Shown here one piece after another: positions 53,916-64,000 of a DNA stretch of 64,000 nt. How positions within the stretch are numbered: the first letter of the stretch is position 1; each line of letters opens with the position of its first letter. The translations under genes and the position numbers were made by a program. The notes beneath the pieces were generated by a model that worked only from the letters and a program-made list of their open reading frames with translations, had not been told where the DNA came from and did not search any database. The DNA is from a bacterium D16-51 (GTDB lineage: Bacteria > Bacillota > Clostridia > Lachnospirales > Lachnospiraceae), in the NCBI GenBank assembly GCA_003612285.1, contig RAYE01000005.1, forward strand, positions 1 to 64,000, written 5' to 3'.

Positions 53916-54425
53916 TTACTCTTTTGCCACCTTGCTTGGGGATTTAAACTCCATCATCTGTACCATTTTATCATCCGGCGTAAAGCGGATCCGCTCAGAA
54001 CCCTTTTCCCCAACAAAAATAGCGATATAATGCCTGTCCTGCGGCATCCCTGAAGAATAATCCACCAATGGGAGATTCTTATAAGAATCCAGCCTGTGGG
54101 AAGTTTCCGGCGCCGCCACCTCTATATCTTTCATATCAATCCGTTTCAGTGTCTTTCTTTTGGCGCCGCCATAAATACAGTCAAAATCAATCTGTCCATC
54201 CACAAAGATATATTCATATGCAATATCATTGGACGGCAGCAGGAAAAATATAATTACCGTAACAATTACCATAACCGCCAAAACTAGAAAAGTCCCCATC
54301 AAAAGCATGGAGCAGATACCAAACAGCAGTGCAAATACAGCCAGTATAATCAGCCCGGTCCGCAGCATTCTGCGCTTTGCAGGCAGTTTTGCCTTTAAAA
54401 AGGTCTCTGAATAATTTTCTTCCAT
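53916..54425 (-). CDS. Two-helix membrane protein of unknown function
   Basis: A 169-residue protein with two N-terminal membrane helices (about 23-42 and 44-64, 'TGLIILAVFALLFGICSMLL' and 'GTFLVLAVMVIVTVIIFFLL'). A cytosolic domain of about 100 residues follows ('YEYIFVDGQIDFDCIYGGAK', 'RIRFTPDDKMVQMM'), similar in layout to small PH-like membrane proteins of Clostridia. GGAG lies eight bases before the ATG. It is on the same strand as groEL upstream but separated from it by a hairpin at 54448-54471. Function unknown. Confidence 0.75.
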   Translation of the reverse strand: MEENYSETFLKAKLPAKRRMLRTGLIILAVFALLFGICSMLLMGTFLVLAVMVIVTVIIFFLLPSNDIAYEYIFVDGQIDFDCIYGGAKRKTLKRIDMKDIEVAAPETSHRLDSYKNLPLVDYSSGMPQDRHYIAIFVGEKGSERIRFTPDDKMVQMMEFKSPSKVAKE

Positions 54426-54447
54426 AATAAATACTCCAATCCAAAAC

Positions 54448-54471
54448 AGGAACCGGAAACATCCGGTTCCT
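54448..54471 (-). terminator. groEL terminator hairpin
   Basis: Perfect 10-bp stem AGGAACCGGA/TCCGGTTCCT with a four-base loop; on the minus strand it is followed by GTTTT. Confidence 0.65.
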
Positions 54472-54494
54472 GCAATCTATCGTTTTTTATTCGT

Positions 54495-56438
<1,944 letters not shown>

Positions 56439-56478
56439 AAGAATGCCTCCTTCTGTCTGTTTTCTTCTTTCCTTTTTA

Positions 56479-56505
56479 TTAGCACTCATTCATTTTGAGT
56501 GCTAA
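56479..56505. promoter_or_regulatory. CIRCE operator (HrcA binding site)
   Basis: TTAGCACTC at 56479-56487, nine-base spacer, GAGTGCTAA at 56497-56505: a perfect match to the CIRCE consensus. It lies just downstream of the promoter and about 40 bases before the groES start, so HrcA would repress groESL until heat shock. Confidence 0.97.
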
Positions 56506-56515
56506 CCATATCCAT

Positions 56516-56544
56516 AATATATTTCATTTAGAAATATTTAGCAA
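56516..56544 (-). promoter_or_regulatory. Sigma-A promoter of groESL
   Basis: On the minus strand, TTGCTA (56544-56539) and TATATT (56521-56516) with 17-base spacing, immediately upstream of CIRCE. Confidence 0.65.
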
Positions 56545-56694
56545 TATACGCCAAACCGCAAAATCACCCTATTTCAAAAAATAATTACTTCTATCTCCTG
56601 TTTTCTCACTTTTTCTCACTTTTTCTTTTTATCAAACAAAATCATCCCTTCTCTATTGGTGTAATACTATATAACAGCCAAATTCCAACACATG

Positions 56695-56728
56695 AAAAAA
56701 GGCGTTACCAGACTTAACTGATAACGCC
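56695..56728 (-). terminator. Terminator of the DUF2225 gene
   Basis: GGCGTTA (56701-56707) with TAACGCC (56722-56728); the A-run at 56695-56700 gives the minus-strand T-tract. Confidence 0.85.
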
Positions 56729-56735
56729 CTGCATA

Positions 56736-57578
56736 TTATTTCTGCTGATTAATCATTTCCTTAATATCTCTTGCTTTATCTTTAATCCTGTCACTTGCAC
56801 TTCTGGAAGTCAGCACCTTGGAAACCCAGCGGCTTGACTCGTCATATTTGCCAATGCGGCGCGCAAGATCTGCAATCAGGTATGTCGTTGTTGTTTCATC
56901 CATACCGCACATAGGGAAATCTTCCTTTGAAAATGCAGACATAAACCCATCATATGCATTAGAAAGCAATTCTGTCTCTTCTTTCTGAAGCTGTTTGATT
57001 TGGTTTTCATAATCAGGCGTCTCTTTTGGAAGGCTCTCTGCCTTTCCACGGCAAAGCCATGCAAGTTTCAGGCAGGTATATGCCTTCTCACTATCTTTTG
57101 CTTTTTTCACAACAGTATTTGCAAGGGCAAGCTGATGGCGTGCAATCGCATCGTCATATGTATAAATGTTGCCCGAATCTGACAATCCTTTAAAGTTTGC
57201 AGAAATATTTTCCTTGATCATCTTTGCCTGTGCAGGCAGCATAAACTTGAAAAACCTGCTCAATGCTGCATATCCGCATTTAGGGCAGACAACCGCATCA
57301 TATTTTAAAGAATCCACCATACTATATTTTGGACGCAAATCCGTATCCTGCGATACCAGCTTAATCCTGCCGGTACGCACTACCTTTGTATGGAATTCTG
57401 AATCACAGACAGGGCAGGTATAGGTTTTATCAAATAAAACATCTTCTTCTTTTACCTGCGGTTCTGCCTTTTTTGCATCTGACGCAGACGCTCCCTCTTT
57501 CTGTCCTTCTTCTTCAAAAACATCCATTTTTTCCAGCTTACCTAAACCAAACTGGCTCAATCCAGAAAATAAACTCAT
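56736..57578 (-). CDS. DUF2225 family protein
   Basis: A 280-residue cytosolic protein of the DUF2225 family, common in Clostridia and without an established function. Two Cys pairs, 'TYTCPVCDSEF' (about 53-63) and 'VVCPKCGYAALSRFF' (about 96-110), probably bind zinc. The C-terminal about 150 residues are helical and TPR-like ('AYTCLKLAWLCRGKAESLPK', 'LIADLARRIGKYDESSRWVS'). AGGAGG lies before the ATG. It is separated from glnS upstream by 13 bases, so the two are probably cotranscribed. Confidence 0.85.
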   Translation of the reverse strand: MSLFSGLSQFGLGKLEKMDVFEEEGQKEGASASDAKKAEPQVKEEDVLFDKTYTCPVCDSEFHTKVVRTGRIKLVSQDTDLRPKYSMVDSLKYDAVVCPKCGYAALSRFFKFMLPAQAKMIKENISANFKGLSDSGNIYTYDDAIARHQLALANTVVKKAKDSEKAYTCLKLAWLCRGKAESLPKETPDYENQIKQLQKEETELLSNAYDGFMSAFSKEDFPMCGMDETTTTYLIADLARRIGKYDESSRWVSKVLTSRSASDRIKDKARDIKEMINQQK

Positions 57579-57591
57579 TTTTATTACCTCC

Positions 57592-59292
57592 TTATTTTGG
57601 TCGATATGAACTTTTCATAGAAACAATTCTGTTAAATACCATATGATCCATTGCAGAATCTTTAGAATCTACAATAAAATAGCCCTGTCTGACAAACTGG
57701 AAGCTGTCCATTGCCCCTGCCTCTGCCAATGCAGGCTCTATAAAAGCATCTTTCAGCACTGTCAGGGAATTTGGATTGACATTAACTGTTCCATCCTCAT
57801 TATACACCCCTTTTTCTTCATCTACAATATTTTCATAAAGGCGAATTTCTGCTTTCTCTGCCGTTTCGGCACATACCCAGTGGATCGTCCCTTTCACTTT
57901 CCTGCCAGAAAAACCAGAACCACTCTTTGTTTCTGGGTCATAGGTGCAGTAAACCGTTGTAACCCTGCCATCCTGGTCAACTGCATAATCTGTACATGTT
58001 ACAAAATAGGCATTCATCAGGCGCACTTCATTGCCTGGATAAAGGCGGAAATACTTCTTTGGCGGCTCTGGCATAAAATCCTCTCTTTCAATATAAAGGA
58101 CTTTGCCAAACGGAACCTTCCTTGTTCCCATTGCCTCATTTTCCTGATTGTTAGAAACATCCAGATATTCTATCTCATTTTCCGGGTAATTTGTAATTAC
58201 AAGTTTAATCGGGTCAAGAACTGCCATCATCCTTGGACGCTTCATTTTCAAATCCTCACGGATGCAATACTCTAACATCGCATAATCAGAAGAGCTCTGT
58301 GCCTTTGATACGCCGGAAAGTTCCATAAACATGCGGATGGACTCTGGTGTAAATCCACGCCTGCGGAGCGCAGCAATCGTGACAAGGCGCGGGTCATCCC
58401 ATCCATCCACAATGCCGTCTTCCACTAATTTCTTAATATAACGCTTCCCTGTCACAACATTTGTCAGATACATCTTTGCAAACTCAATCTGCTTTGGCGG
58501 GGTCTCAAACTCCAGCTCCTGAACTACCCAGTTATAAAGCGGGCGGTGGTCTTCAAATTCCATCGTACAAAGCGAATGGGTAACCCCTTCAATCGCATCC
58601 TCTATTGGATGGGCAAAATCATACATTGGATAAACGCACCACTGATTCCCTGTATTATGATGCTCCCTGCGGGCCACACGGTAAATTACCGGATCCCGCA
58701 TATTCATATTGGGTGAACTCATATCAATCTTTGCACGGAGTACCCTGGAACCATCTTCAAACTCCCCTGCACGCATACGCTCAAACAAATCAAGGTTTTC
58801 CTCAACAGAACGGTTACGGTATGGGCTTTCCTTCCCAGGTTCTGTCAATGTGCCGCGGTATTCCCGCATCTGCTCGGCAGACAGGTCGCAGACAAATGCT
58901 TTTCCTTTTTTTATCAGCTTCAATGCAAATTCATACATCTGCCCAAAATAGTCAGAAGCATAATACACCTGTTCCGTATCCAAATCACCACAAATCCACT
59001 TTACATCTTCCAAGATAGAATCAATAAATTCTGTCTTTTCCTTTGTTGGATTTGTATCATCAAAACGGAGATGGAACACCCCCTGGTATTCCTTTGCCAG
59101 ATTAGAATTTAAAAGGATGGATTTTGCATGGCCGATATGCAAATAACCATTTGGCTCTGGCGGAAACCTTGTAACTATTTTATGGTATGTCCCTTCCTCT
59201 AAGTCTTTGTCAATAATATTCTGAATAAAATTACGGGAAACCTTTTCTTCTGTTTCCTCCTGATTCTCCATATTTATTTCCAGATTATTCAC
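57592..59292 (-). CDS. glnS: Glutaminyl-tRNA synthetase
   Basis: A 566-residue class Ib synthetase. The HIGH motif is in '[20 protein letters not shown]' and the KMSKS-type motif in '[14 protein letters not shown]' and '[16 protein letters not shown]'. '[20 protein letters not shown]' is the typical GlnRS C-terminal barrel and separates it from GluRS. The start is GTG 59292, five to six bases after AGGAGGAG, giving '[16 protein letters not shown]'; the upstream frame to 59397 has no support. No T-box leader was recognised. Bacterial GlnRS of this type is thought to derive from an old transfer from eukaryotes. Confidence 0.95.
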   Translation of the reverse strand: MNNLEINMENQEETEEKVSRNFIQNIIDKDLEEGTYHKIVTRFPPEPNGYLHIGHAKSILLNSNLAKEYQGVFHLRFDDTNPTKEKTEFIDSILEDVKWICGDLDTEQVYYASDYFGQMYEFALKLIKKGKAFVCDLSAEQMREYRGTLTEPGKESPYRNRSVEENLDLFERMRAGEFEDGSRVLRAKIDMSSPNMNMRDPVIYRVARREHHNTGNQWCVYPMYDFAHPIEDAIEGVTHSLCTMEFEDHRPLYNWVVQELEFETPPKQIEFAKMYLTNVVTGKRYIKKLVEDGIVDGWDDPRLVTIAALRRRGFTPESIRMFMELSGVSKAQSSSDYAMLEYCIREDLKMKRPRMMAVLDPIKLVITNYPENEIEYLDVSNNQENEAMGTRKVPFGKVLYIEREDFMPEPPKKYFRLYPGNEVRLMNAYFVTCTDYAVDQDGRVTTVYCTYDPETKSGSGFSGRKVKGTIHWVCAETAEKAEIRLYENIVDEEKGVYNEDGTVNVNPNSLTVLKDAFIEPALAEAGAMDSFQFVRQGYFIVDSKDSAMDHMVFNRIVSMKSSYRPK

Positions 59293-59423
59293 TATGTCTC
59301 CTCCTTTAGTGTTTCGCAAACATACATTACTAATCATATCACATTTTAACAAAATAGCAAAGCAAAAAATACCCTGTTGCCATAGAAACGGCAACAAAGT
59401 ATCCTTAAAATACCATATTCTGT

Positions 59424-60122
59424 TTATTTGAAACGATGGCCGCCCAGTTTAAACTTTGCCCCTTTTAAGACCACACTAAAATAGTAATAGCCCTTCATAT
59501 TTTTCACTTTCCCTTTATACATAATTGTCCTCTGCCCTTTTAAAACCTTTTTTGCAGCAGAAATACAGTCTTTCCACTGTTTTGTCTTTGTCTTTCCTGC
59601 ATCATACTGCTTTAACCTTCTATTTAAGGAACCATTCCTTACTGGGGAAAATTGTGACTTCTGATAAATCACTTTCTTAATTGTATTTGGAAAAGACTTT
59701 GATGCAACCCGGTTCATTACTACAATACCGACAGCAAGTTTTCCCTGATATCCTTCTGAGCCTGCTTCACAATTAATAATACTTGCCATCAGACGCAAAT
59801 CACTATTTGAATAGGATACTTTTTTCTCCTTCTTCTTATCATTACTCTTCTTTGATGTACTTTTTGCACCTGCCTTAGCTGCCTCTCCTGCATCCTGTAT
59901 ATCTTTTTCTGCCACAGAAGGCGCTGGAGTTTCTGTAACCGCTGGACTTTCCTCTGGCACAGGGCTTTCTGCCGACATCACTTCTTCATTTGGTACTGTT
60001 ACCGCCTCAACTGCAGGCGCTGTGTTTTCATCCTCCTTTGCAGAAGCTGATACCGGCTTAGTGCAAAAACCAGAAATCATAATAACTGTCAGTATTAGCA
60101 TAGCAAATTTTTTTAAACTCAT
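59424..60122 (-). CDS. SleB-type cell wall hydrolase (Hydrolase_2)
   Basis: A 232-residue secreted protein. Signal peptide about 1-27 ('[20 protein letters not shown]', cut after 'VSA'), then a low-complexity Pro/Glu/Thr/Ala linker (about 30-105). The SleB/CwlJ-like catalytic domain starts at about 115: '[20 protein letters not shown]' with the catalytic Glu, and '[20 protein letters not shown]' with '[16 protein letters not shown]'. Start at 60122 follows TGGAGG. A role in spore cortex hydrolysis or vegetative wall turnover is possible; the linker instead of a SleB peptidoglycan-binding domain argues that it is not classical SleB. Promoter at 60248-60275. Confidence 0.85.
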   Translation of the reverse strand: MSLKKFAMLILTVIMISGFCTKPVSASAKEDENTAPAVEAVTVPNEEVMSAESPVPEESPAVTETPAPSVAEKDIQDAGEAAKAGAKSTSKKSNDKKKEKKVSYSNSDLRLMASIINCEAGSEGYQGKLAVGIVVMNRVASKSFPNTIKKVIYQKSQFSPVRNGSLNRRLKQYDAGKTKTKQWKDCISAAKKVLKGQRTIMYKGKVKNMKGYYYFSVVLKGAKFKLGGHRFK

Positions 60123-60247
60123 AACAACCTCCATTTTGCCAGCCTCCTCCTCTTAATACTCCCTTATAAAGAGCCAGCTGGTTTTTGCCAGGAATCCCTG
60201 GCTGAATTGTTAAGCTAAAATATTTATTTCTTAACAATTATGTAATA

Positions 60248-60275
60248 ATTATATCATAGTCTTATAAAATTTCAA
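60248..60275 (-). promoter_or_regulatory. Candidate sigma-A promoter of the SleB-type gene
   Basis: On the minus strand, TTGAAA (60275-60270) and TATAAT (60253-60248) with 16-base spacing. Confidence 0.55.
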
Positions 60276-60474
60276 GCTGTTTTGAAACATTTTTTTAAAC
60301 AAAAAAACATCTGCTTTTACAGATGCATTATTTTTTATGCAATTTTTCTAAATATCCATACAATTATAAATATATTTTTATCACTTTTTGATAGTACTTT
60401 TCTAAATAAATGAAAAAAACTTTTCTCCTTGATATAATTATTACAGATTTATTACATTTTTTGCAGAAAGTATA

Positions 60475-60512
60475 CAAAAAGGCGCATCCCCTATCCTGAT
60501 GCACCTTTTTCC
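60475..60512. terminator. Terminator of the HisA-type gene
   Basis: AAAAAGG.GCATC with GATGC.CCTTTTT around an eight-to-nine base loop, with T-tracts on both strands. Confidence 0.8.
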
Positions 60513-60528
60513 TTATGATAAAAGATTT

Positions 60529-61296
60529 TTAAAACTTCAGAAGCTCCTGATACGATATTGTACCGCCAAATAAATCCAAAGCGCTTCCTACTGTAAAATC
60601 TACAAAACCATTTCCTTCCTTCCGAATCCAATCAATATCTTCCATTGAATGGATCCCTCCTGCATAAGTAACCGGCAAAAACCTGCGCTCACCAAGCCTT
60701 CTGACAACTTCCTTCTCTACACCCGATGCTTTTCCCTCTACATCTACTGCATGGATTAAAAATTCATCACAATATTCCGATAACATTTCCATTGTCTGTC
60801 TGTTCATCTTCACCTTTGTAACCTTTTGCCAGCGGTCTGTAACAATATAGTAATCATCCTCTACATAACGGCAGCTTAAATCCAATACCAAATGTTCCTT
60901 CCCAAGCAAAGAAACCAGACGTTTCAAGCGATCCATATAAATCATGCCGCCCTGGAAGACATAGGAAGTCACGATAATATGGGAAGCCCCCATGGCAAGA
61001 AATTCTTCGGCATTTTTCTCCTCCATCCCTCCGCCAATCTGCATTCCTCCTGGGTATTCCTCCAGAGCAGCCTTTGCCTGGCTGACATCTTCCCCATAAA
61101 ATTCCGAACCCTTAGGGTTTAAAAGAATAATATGGCCTCCAGATAAACCGTCTTCCCTATATTTCCTGGCATAAAAAGCAGCATTTTGCCCTGAAACAAA
61201 ATTATCGACAGCCTGATTTCCTGAATCTTCCAGGCTGCCGCCAATAATCTGTTTTACAGAACCATTGTGTATATCAATACAAGGGCGAAACTTCAT
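60529..61296 (-). CDS. Eukaryotic-type phosphoribosylformimino-AICAR-P isomerase (HisA/HIS6-like)
   Basis: A 255-residue (beta/alpha)8 barrel. 'FRPCIDIHNGSVKQIIGGSL' (first strand with the catalytic Asp), 'GGHIILLNPKG', 'GMQIGGGMEEKNAEEFLAMG' and 'PVTYAGGIHSMEDIDWIRKE' match the eukaryote-type HisA subfamily rather than ordinary bacterial HisA, which starts 'IIPAIDLKDGK'. The reaction is the fourth histidine step, opening ProFAR to PRFAR. Start is ATG 61296 after GAGG; a TTG two codons upstream is unlikely. No other his genes are adjacent, so its pathway partners are elsewhere. Confidence 0.88.
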   Translation of the reverse strand: MKFRPCIDIHNGSVKQIIGGSLEDSGNQAVDNFVSGQNAAFYARKYREDGLSGGHIILLNPKGSEFYGEDVSQAKAALEEYPGGMQIGGGMEEKNAEEFLAMGASHIIVTSYVFQGGMIYMDRLKRLVSLLGKEHLVLDLSCRYVEDDYYIVTDRWQKVTKVKMNRQTMEMLSEYCDEFLIHAVDVEGKASGVEKEVVRRLGERRFLPVTYAGGIHSMEDIDWIRKEGNGFVDFTVGSALDLFGGTISYQELLKF

Positions 61297-61363
61297 TTCC
61301 AACCTCTTTTCCTAATTATAGCCACACTACATCTGTAGAAAATCCATCCAGCTAAAACAATTC

Positions 61364-61999
61364 CTATTTGCCTGTTATCTTACGTGCCAGTTCCGCATAG
61401 GTATCTTTTACAGAAACATCATAAGTTCCCGCGCTGATGGAACTGCTATAGCCATTATCGTTTAAGTACTTGTCAAAGTCCTTCGCATTGCTGACAATTC
61501 CAAGCCGTTCTAACTCTTCACTAACATCAGAGGACCAATCACCTGCATTTATTGTCAGCTTTTTCTGCTGGTTCTTTTTTTCCTGTTCCTGCTTCTTCTG
61601 TTCCTTTTTTACCTCTTTCTCTATATCATCTTTTTCCTTTTCTAACTGCTTCTTAATATCTTCCGCTTCATCCTCCGGGCTTTTTGTTGGCGCTTCGCTT
61701 GGTTTTGCTTCGGAGGTTGGCGCAGGAGAAGCATCCTTCTTTGCTGTATCAGACGGAACCGGAGTTTTCTCCCCTTCCTCCCCTCCAGGTGTACTTGTCT
61801 TCTCTGGAGCCGCCGTTTCCTTCGTCCCCTCATTTTCTGCAAGGAGTTTTCCAGAATCTGACTCATATACCATCCCAAGTTCCTTCGCCCTTGATGTAAC
61901 ATAAGGGTCGGAAGTCCTTACCATAAAAGAAATACCTAAAATAAGGGAAGCAAATATAACGCCGGAACCAAATCCTCTGAAAAATGACTTTCTATCCAT
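61364..61999 (-). CDS. Membrane-anchored protein with an MltG/YceG-like LysM-fold domain
   Basis: A 211-residue protein with one N-terminal membrane helix (about 10-27, 'GSGVIFASLILGISFMV'), a Pro/Thr/Ala/Glu-rich linker (about 60-105), and a Lys/Glu/Gln-rich coiled coil (about 108-150). The small C-terminal domain 'VSEELERLGIVSNAKDFDKY' followed by 'SAGTYDVSVKDTYAELARKI' resembles the N-terminal LysM-like module of endolytic transglycosylase MltG. The catalytic MltG domain with its Glu is missing, so no enzymatic activity is proposed. Lies downstream of the DUF6115/FapA genes on the same strand. Confidence 0.7.
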   Translation of the reverse strand: MDRKSFFRGFGSGVIFASLILGISFMVRTSDPYVTSRAKELGMVYESDSGKLLAENEGTKETAAPEKTSTPGGEEGEKTPVPSDTAKKDASPAPTSEAKPSEAPTKSPEDEAEDIKKQLEKEKDDIEKEVKKEQKKQEQEKKNQQKKLTINAGDWSSDVSEELERLGIVSNAKDFDKYLNDNGYSSSISAGTYDVSVKDTYAELARKITGK

Positions 62000-62077
62000 A
62001 ACAATCTCTCCATTCTAAAACATGCCTGAAACCTACAATAGTGTCCTTTATAACCAGACTCCAATTATTCCTGGCCG

Positions 62078-63034
62078 TTAACGGGCATTATATAGATCAA
62101 TGACAAACTTTACTTCTCCCTGCCCAAGAGAAAGCATCTTGGAAATATCTAAAACAGATCTTCCCTTTTTATATAATGCAAGAATTTCATCATTATGATT
62201 CACAATTTCTTTCTGTTCACTGAAAGGACGGTACTGCTCACTGACATTAGGAGCCATTTTTGCCCTTGCTTCCTCCTCCTCGATTCTTGCAATCTCCGCA
62301 TCATACACAGAAGCTGCATCCAAATCGTCCTCCTCATCTTCTTCCTCTATGTCTGGTTCTGGTATAAAAGAGGCCTCTTTCGCCAGCGCATCAAAATCCT
62401 CCAGCCCTTCAAAATCTTCATCATTTAAAACAGCTTCATATTCTTTATCAAACTCATCTTCTTCCAGATTTGCTTCCGAAAATTCATCCATGAAACCATC
62501 CCCGGTGCTGGCTGGCTGTTGATTTTCCTGATGAACCCTGCTGTGTCCGGATTGAAGTTCCAAAATGTCCAGCTCAATTGACTTTTTCATTTCATCAAGC
62601 TGTTCTCCCTGTTCACGCATTTTTTGATATTCCCTTGCCGACTCATCATGCAAATCTGCCCTTAAAGAATCAATCTCATGAACAAGTTTCTTAACTTCTT
62701 CCTGCTTTTCATTCATCATATCATATAAAAAAACAACTTCATCATGATTTTTTTCAATTTTTCCAATTACCTGATCCGAATATTCGCTGATTCCCATAAT
62801 TTTTTCATTGGAAACCTGGCTCATCCTTTCATCCAGGTTATCATAAACAGTCTCCGCTTTCCTGGTAAAAGAATCTAACATTTCCTGTAACTGTTTTCTT
62901 TCTTTTTCCTGGTCTTCCAAAGACGGCTCATCAAAATCTTCTTTTGGAACTTTTCCCGTATTATCCGAAATTCGGACACTATAAATTACTGCCGCCAGGC
63001 CAATTACTATCATTGCAATTTCTAAAAAAATCAT
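62078..63034 (-). CDS. DUF6115-like membrane-anchored coiled-coil protein
   Basis: A 318-residue protein starting at ATG 63034 after AAGGGG, with an N-terminal membrane helix ('MIFLEIAMIVIGLAAVIYSV'). A long coiled coil (about 35-170) and an acidic low-complexity region (about 190-265) follow. The C-terminal helix-turn-helix-like motif 'HNDEILALYKKGRSVLDISK' with 'MLSLGQGEVKFVIDLY' is the hallmark of DUF6115, a family found beside flagellar operons of Firmicutes. Function not established. Lies next to the FapA-type gene. Confidence 0.75.
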   Translation of the reverse strand: MIFLEIAMIVIGLAAVIYSVRISDNTGKVPKEDFDEPSLEDQEKERKQLQEMLDSFTRKAETVYDNLDERMSQVSNEKIMGISEYSDQVIGKIEKNHDEVVFLYDMMNEKQEEVKKLVHEIDSLRADLHDESAREYQKMREQGEQLDEMKKSIELDILELQSGHSRVHQENQQPASTGDGFMDEFSEANLEEDEFDKEYEAVLNDEDFEGLEDFDALAKEASFIPEPDIEEEDEEDDLDAASVYDAEIARIEEEEARAKMAPNVSEQYRPFSEQKEIVNHNDEILALYKKGRSVLDISKMLSLGQGEVKFVIDLYNAR

Positions 63035-63074
63035 AGTTTTCCCCTTACTATCCTCCACGCACCAGTTTTTAACA

Positions 63075-63389
63075 TTAAACCGTCATATCAAAATGCTTTT
63101 CCTCTTTTTCCTGTTTCTTTGAGGCAGAATCATCCTGTTCTCCCTCTTTCCCAGAAAAATTCTGTTTCTTTTTCTTTTGCTGCCTTTTCTTTCGCTCCTC
63201 GTTTTTCAGTTCTTCATTCTCTGCCCGGTTTCTGCGTATCGTCTGCTCAGAACTCTTTTTTACGTCATTTTGAAACTGTGCCGCCACCTGCTGCTGCTCC
63301 TGCATTGCACGGTTCATCTCATTTGTCTGAATCTGTGATACCTCCTGTGATTTCGGAGGCATTGTAATATAATCAAATGTTATGGACAT
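63075..63389 (-). CDS. Small charged protein at the flagellar-type locus
   Basis: A 104-residue hydrophilic protein. Start at 63389 follows GAGGAG; the frame extends 17 codons further without support. A short conserved-looking N-terminus 'SITFDYITMPPKSQEVSQIQ' precedes a Gln/Lys/Glu-rich helix to the end. No known domain. Position between the FapA-type and DUF6115 genes suggests a shared operon and function. Confidence 0.65.
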   Translation of the reverse strand: MSITFDYITMPPKSQEVSQIQTNEMNRAMQEQQQVAAQFQNDVKKSSEQTIRRNRAENEELKNEERKKRQQKKKKQNFSGKEGEQDDSASKKQEKEEKHFDMTV

Positions 63390-63507
63390 AAAACTCCTCA
63401 TTTCTGCACACGTTTTCTGTGCATAACAAATTTGTGGCAAGTGTGCGCAGACACAAATTTGCGTGTGAAAAATATATTTTTCACACTACTCCCCCTTCTT
63501 TTTCAAC

Positions 63508-64000
63508 TTACACAGCCCGGATACGTATATCTGCCCCCTCACGCACAAACGTACTGCGGTGGACTTCACTATGTAAATAATTTGTTACATTTGATATTGT
63601 AAGCTTTACTCCGCTATATGCGATATCATATACTACAATTTTACCCCTTCCGCTGGAACTTTCCAAAACATGGCCTAATTCATCATATTCTGCTGTCAGG
63701 GTATCCATAATTTCGTCAATCTCATCCAGCCGGATTTTCCCGCTTTTTAACATCGCAAGCTTTTCCGGCTCTAAAGAACCAATTGCCTTAAAACGTTTTT
63801 TCAGCACCTCAATTGTTTGAAGGACTTTATCCTTTTCATCAGAAAGTTCTTCCATTTCCTTTTCAATCGCATGATAGCGGTCAACACAGTTCGGGTCAAT
63901 CCCAACCTCCAGCTCTGTCTGTGTCCCCATAGAAGAACCCGCTACCTTTGTCTCTATTTTCTGGGTTGAACGCACACTTCCGCCTGCAATCAGCCCTCTC
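63508..64000 (-). CDS. FapA (DUF342) family protein, C-terminal part, continues beyond the window
   Basis: The last about 163 residues of a FapA-type protein, reading in from the right edge ('LIAGGSVRSTQKIETKVAGS' then 'SMGTQTELEVGIDPNCVDRY'). The start of the visible part is the right-handed beta-helix typical of DUF342. It is followed by a coiled coil (about 35-95) and a short C-terminal beta domain ending in 'FVREGADIRIRAV'. FapA proteins are flagellar-assembly-associated polar or cell-envelope factors in Firmicutes and Vibrio. The N-terminal part is outside the window. Confidence 0.85.
   Translation of the reverse strand, partial: RGLIAGGSVRSTQKIETKVAGSSMGTQTELEVGIDPNCVDRYHAIEKEMEELSDEKDKVLQTIEVLKKRFKAIGSLEPEKLAMLKSGKIRLDEIDEIMDTLTAEYDELGHVLESSSGRGKIVVYDIAYSGVKLTISNVTNYLHSEVHRSTFVREGADIRIRAV

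Larger units (their letters stand above)
60123..60528. other. Intergenic region between the SleB-type and HisA-type genes
   Basis: About 400 bases, very A/T-rich. It holds a minus-strand promoter, a GCCAG-type hairpin at about 60172-60215 in the leader of the SleB-type gene, a hairpin ACATCTG..CAGATGC at about 60307-60327, and the terminator of the HisA-type gene. No gene was found. Confidence 0.6.

Noticed and set aside
59293-59423. T-box leader for glnS
   Set aside because: No T-box sequence, specifier loop or antiterminator could be found in the short gap.
61470-61904. A 144-codon plus-strand ORF opposite the MltG-like gene
   Set aside because: A Ser/Phe-rich shadow of the Glu/Lys-rich minus-strand gene, with no ribosome binding site.

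Overview
The window is low-GC, spore-forming, probably flagellated Clostridia, most likely Lachnospiraceae (inference). The basis is sporulation and germination genes (spoIIP, gpr, a SleB-type hydrolase), a FapA/DUF6115 pair of the kind found beside flagellar operons, the acpS-nnr-alr-mazF and gpr-spoIIP-lepA-hemW gene orders, a CIRCE-controlled groESL operon and AGGAGG ribosome binding sites. No species can be named from sequence alone.

Positions 1-27,200 are accessory DNA. At the left edge a tyrosine recombinase lacking its N-terminus is joined to a C-terminally truncated IS4-type transposase. Next comes a siphophage tail module on the plus strand: a giant tape measure gene, a distal tail protein, a tail-associated protein ending in a self-cleaving S74 chaperone, a BppU-like protein with a putative beta-propeller, and six further fibre or receptor-binding genes. 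No capsid, packaging, holin or endolysin gene is visible. The tape measure gene is split by a 1.5-kb insertion that I read as a group I intron (P1, P2, P3, P4, P6 and P7 pairings can be drawn). Removing 3793-5295 restores one 2,375-codon frame. The intron carries a zinc-ribbon gene on the opposite strand and copies of two dispersed structured repeats. A RelB/YafQ-type module with a frameshifted toxin sits between the tape measure and distal tail genes. The fibre array is built from duplicated cassettes with near-identical N-termini and unrelated C-termini. A SAM methyltransferase with a possible leader-peptide attenuator closes the region.

Positions 27,343-64,000 are core chromosome. rlmH, mazF, alr, nnr, acpS, a coiled-coil protein and a hybrid histidine kinase lie on the minus strand. 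A UDPGP-family uridylyltransferase with a Cys-containing upstream leader ORF, a zinc-ribbon membrane protein and prfC follow. Convergent prfC and purE share overlapping terminators, and hemW-lepA-spoIIP-gpr runs opposite to rpsT and a dCMP deaminase. A large InlB-repeat/BspA-LRR surface protein, an amidase, guaB, groESL, a DUF2225 protein, glnS, a SleB-type hydrolase, a eukaryotic-type HisA, an MltG-like protein and the FapA locus complete the window.

The observations I consider most novel are: (i) the intron-split tape measure; (ii) a dispersed about 60-90 nt structured terminator-like repeat (family I, four copies in both prophage and core, with compensatory base changes in its stems); (iii) a second about 150 nt structured repeat (family II, two copies, both in the prophage); and (iv) the modular fibre cassette array. 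All are readings by eye without alignments or database searches.
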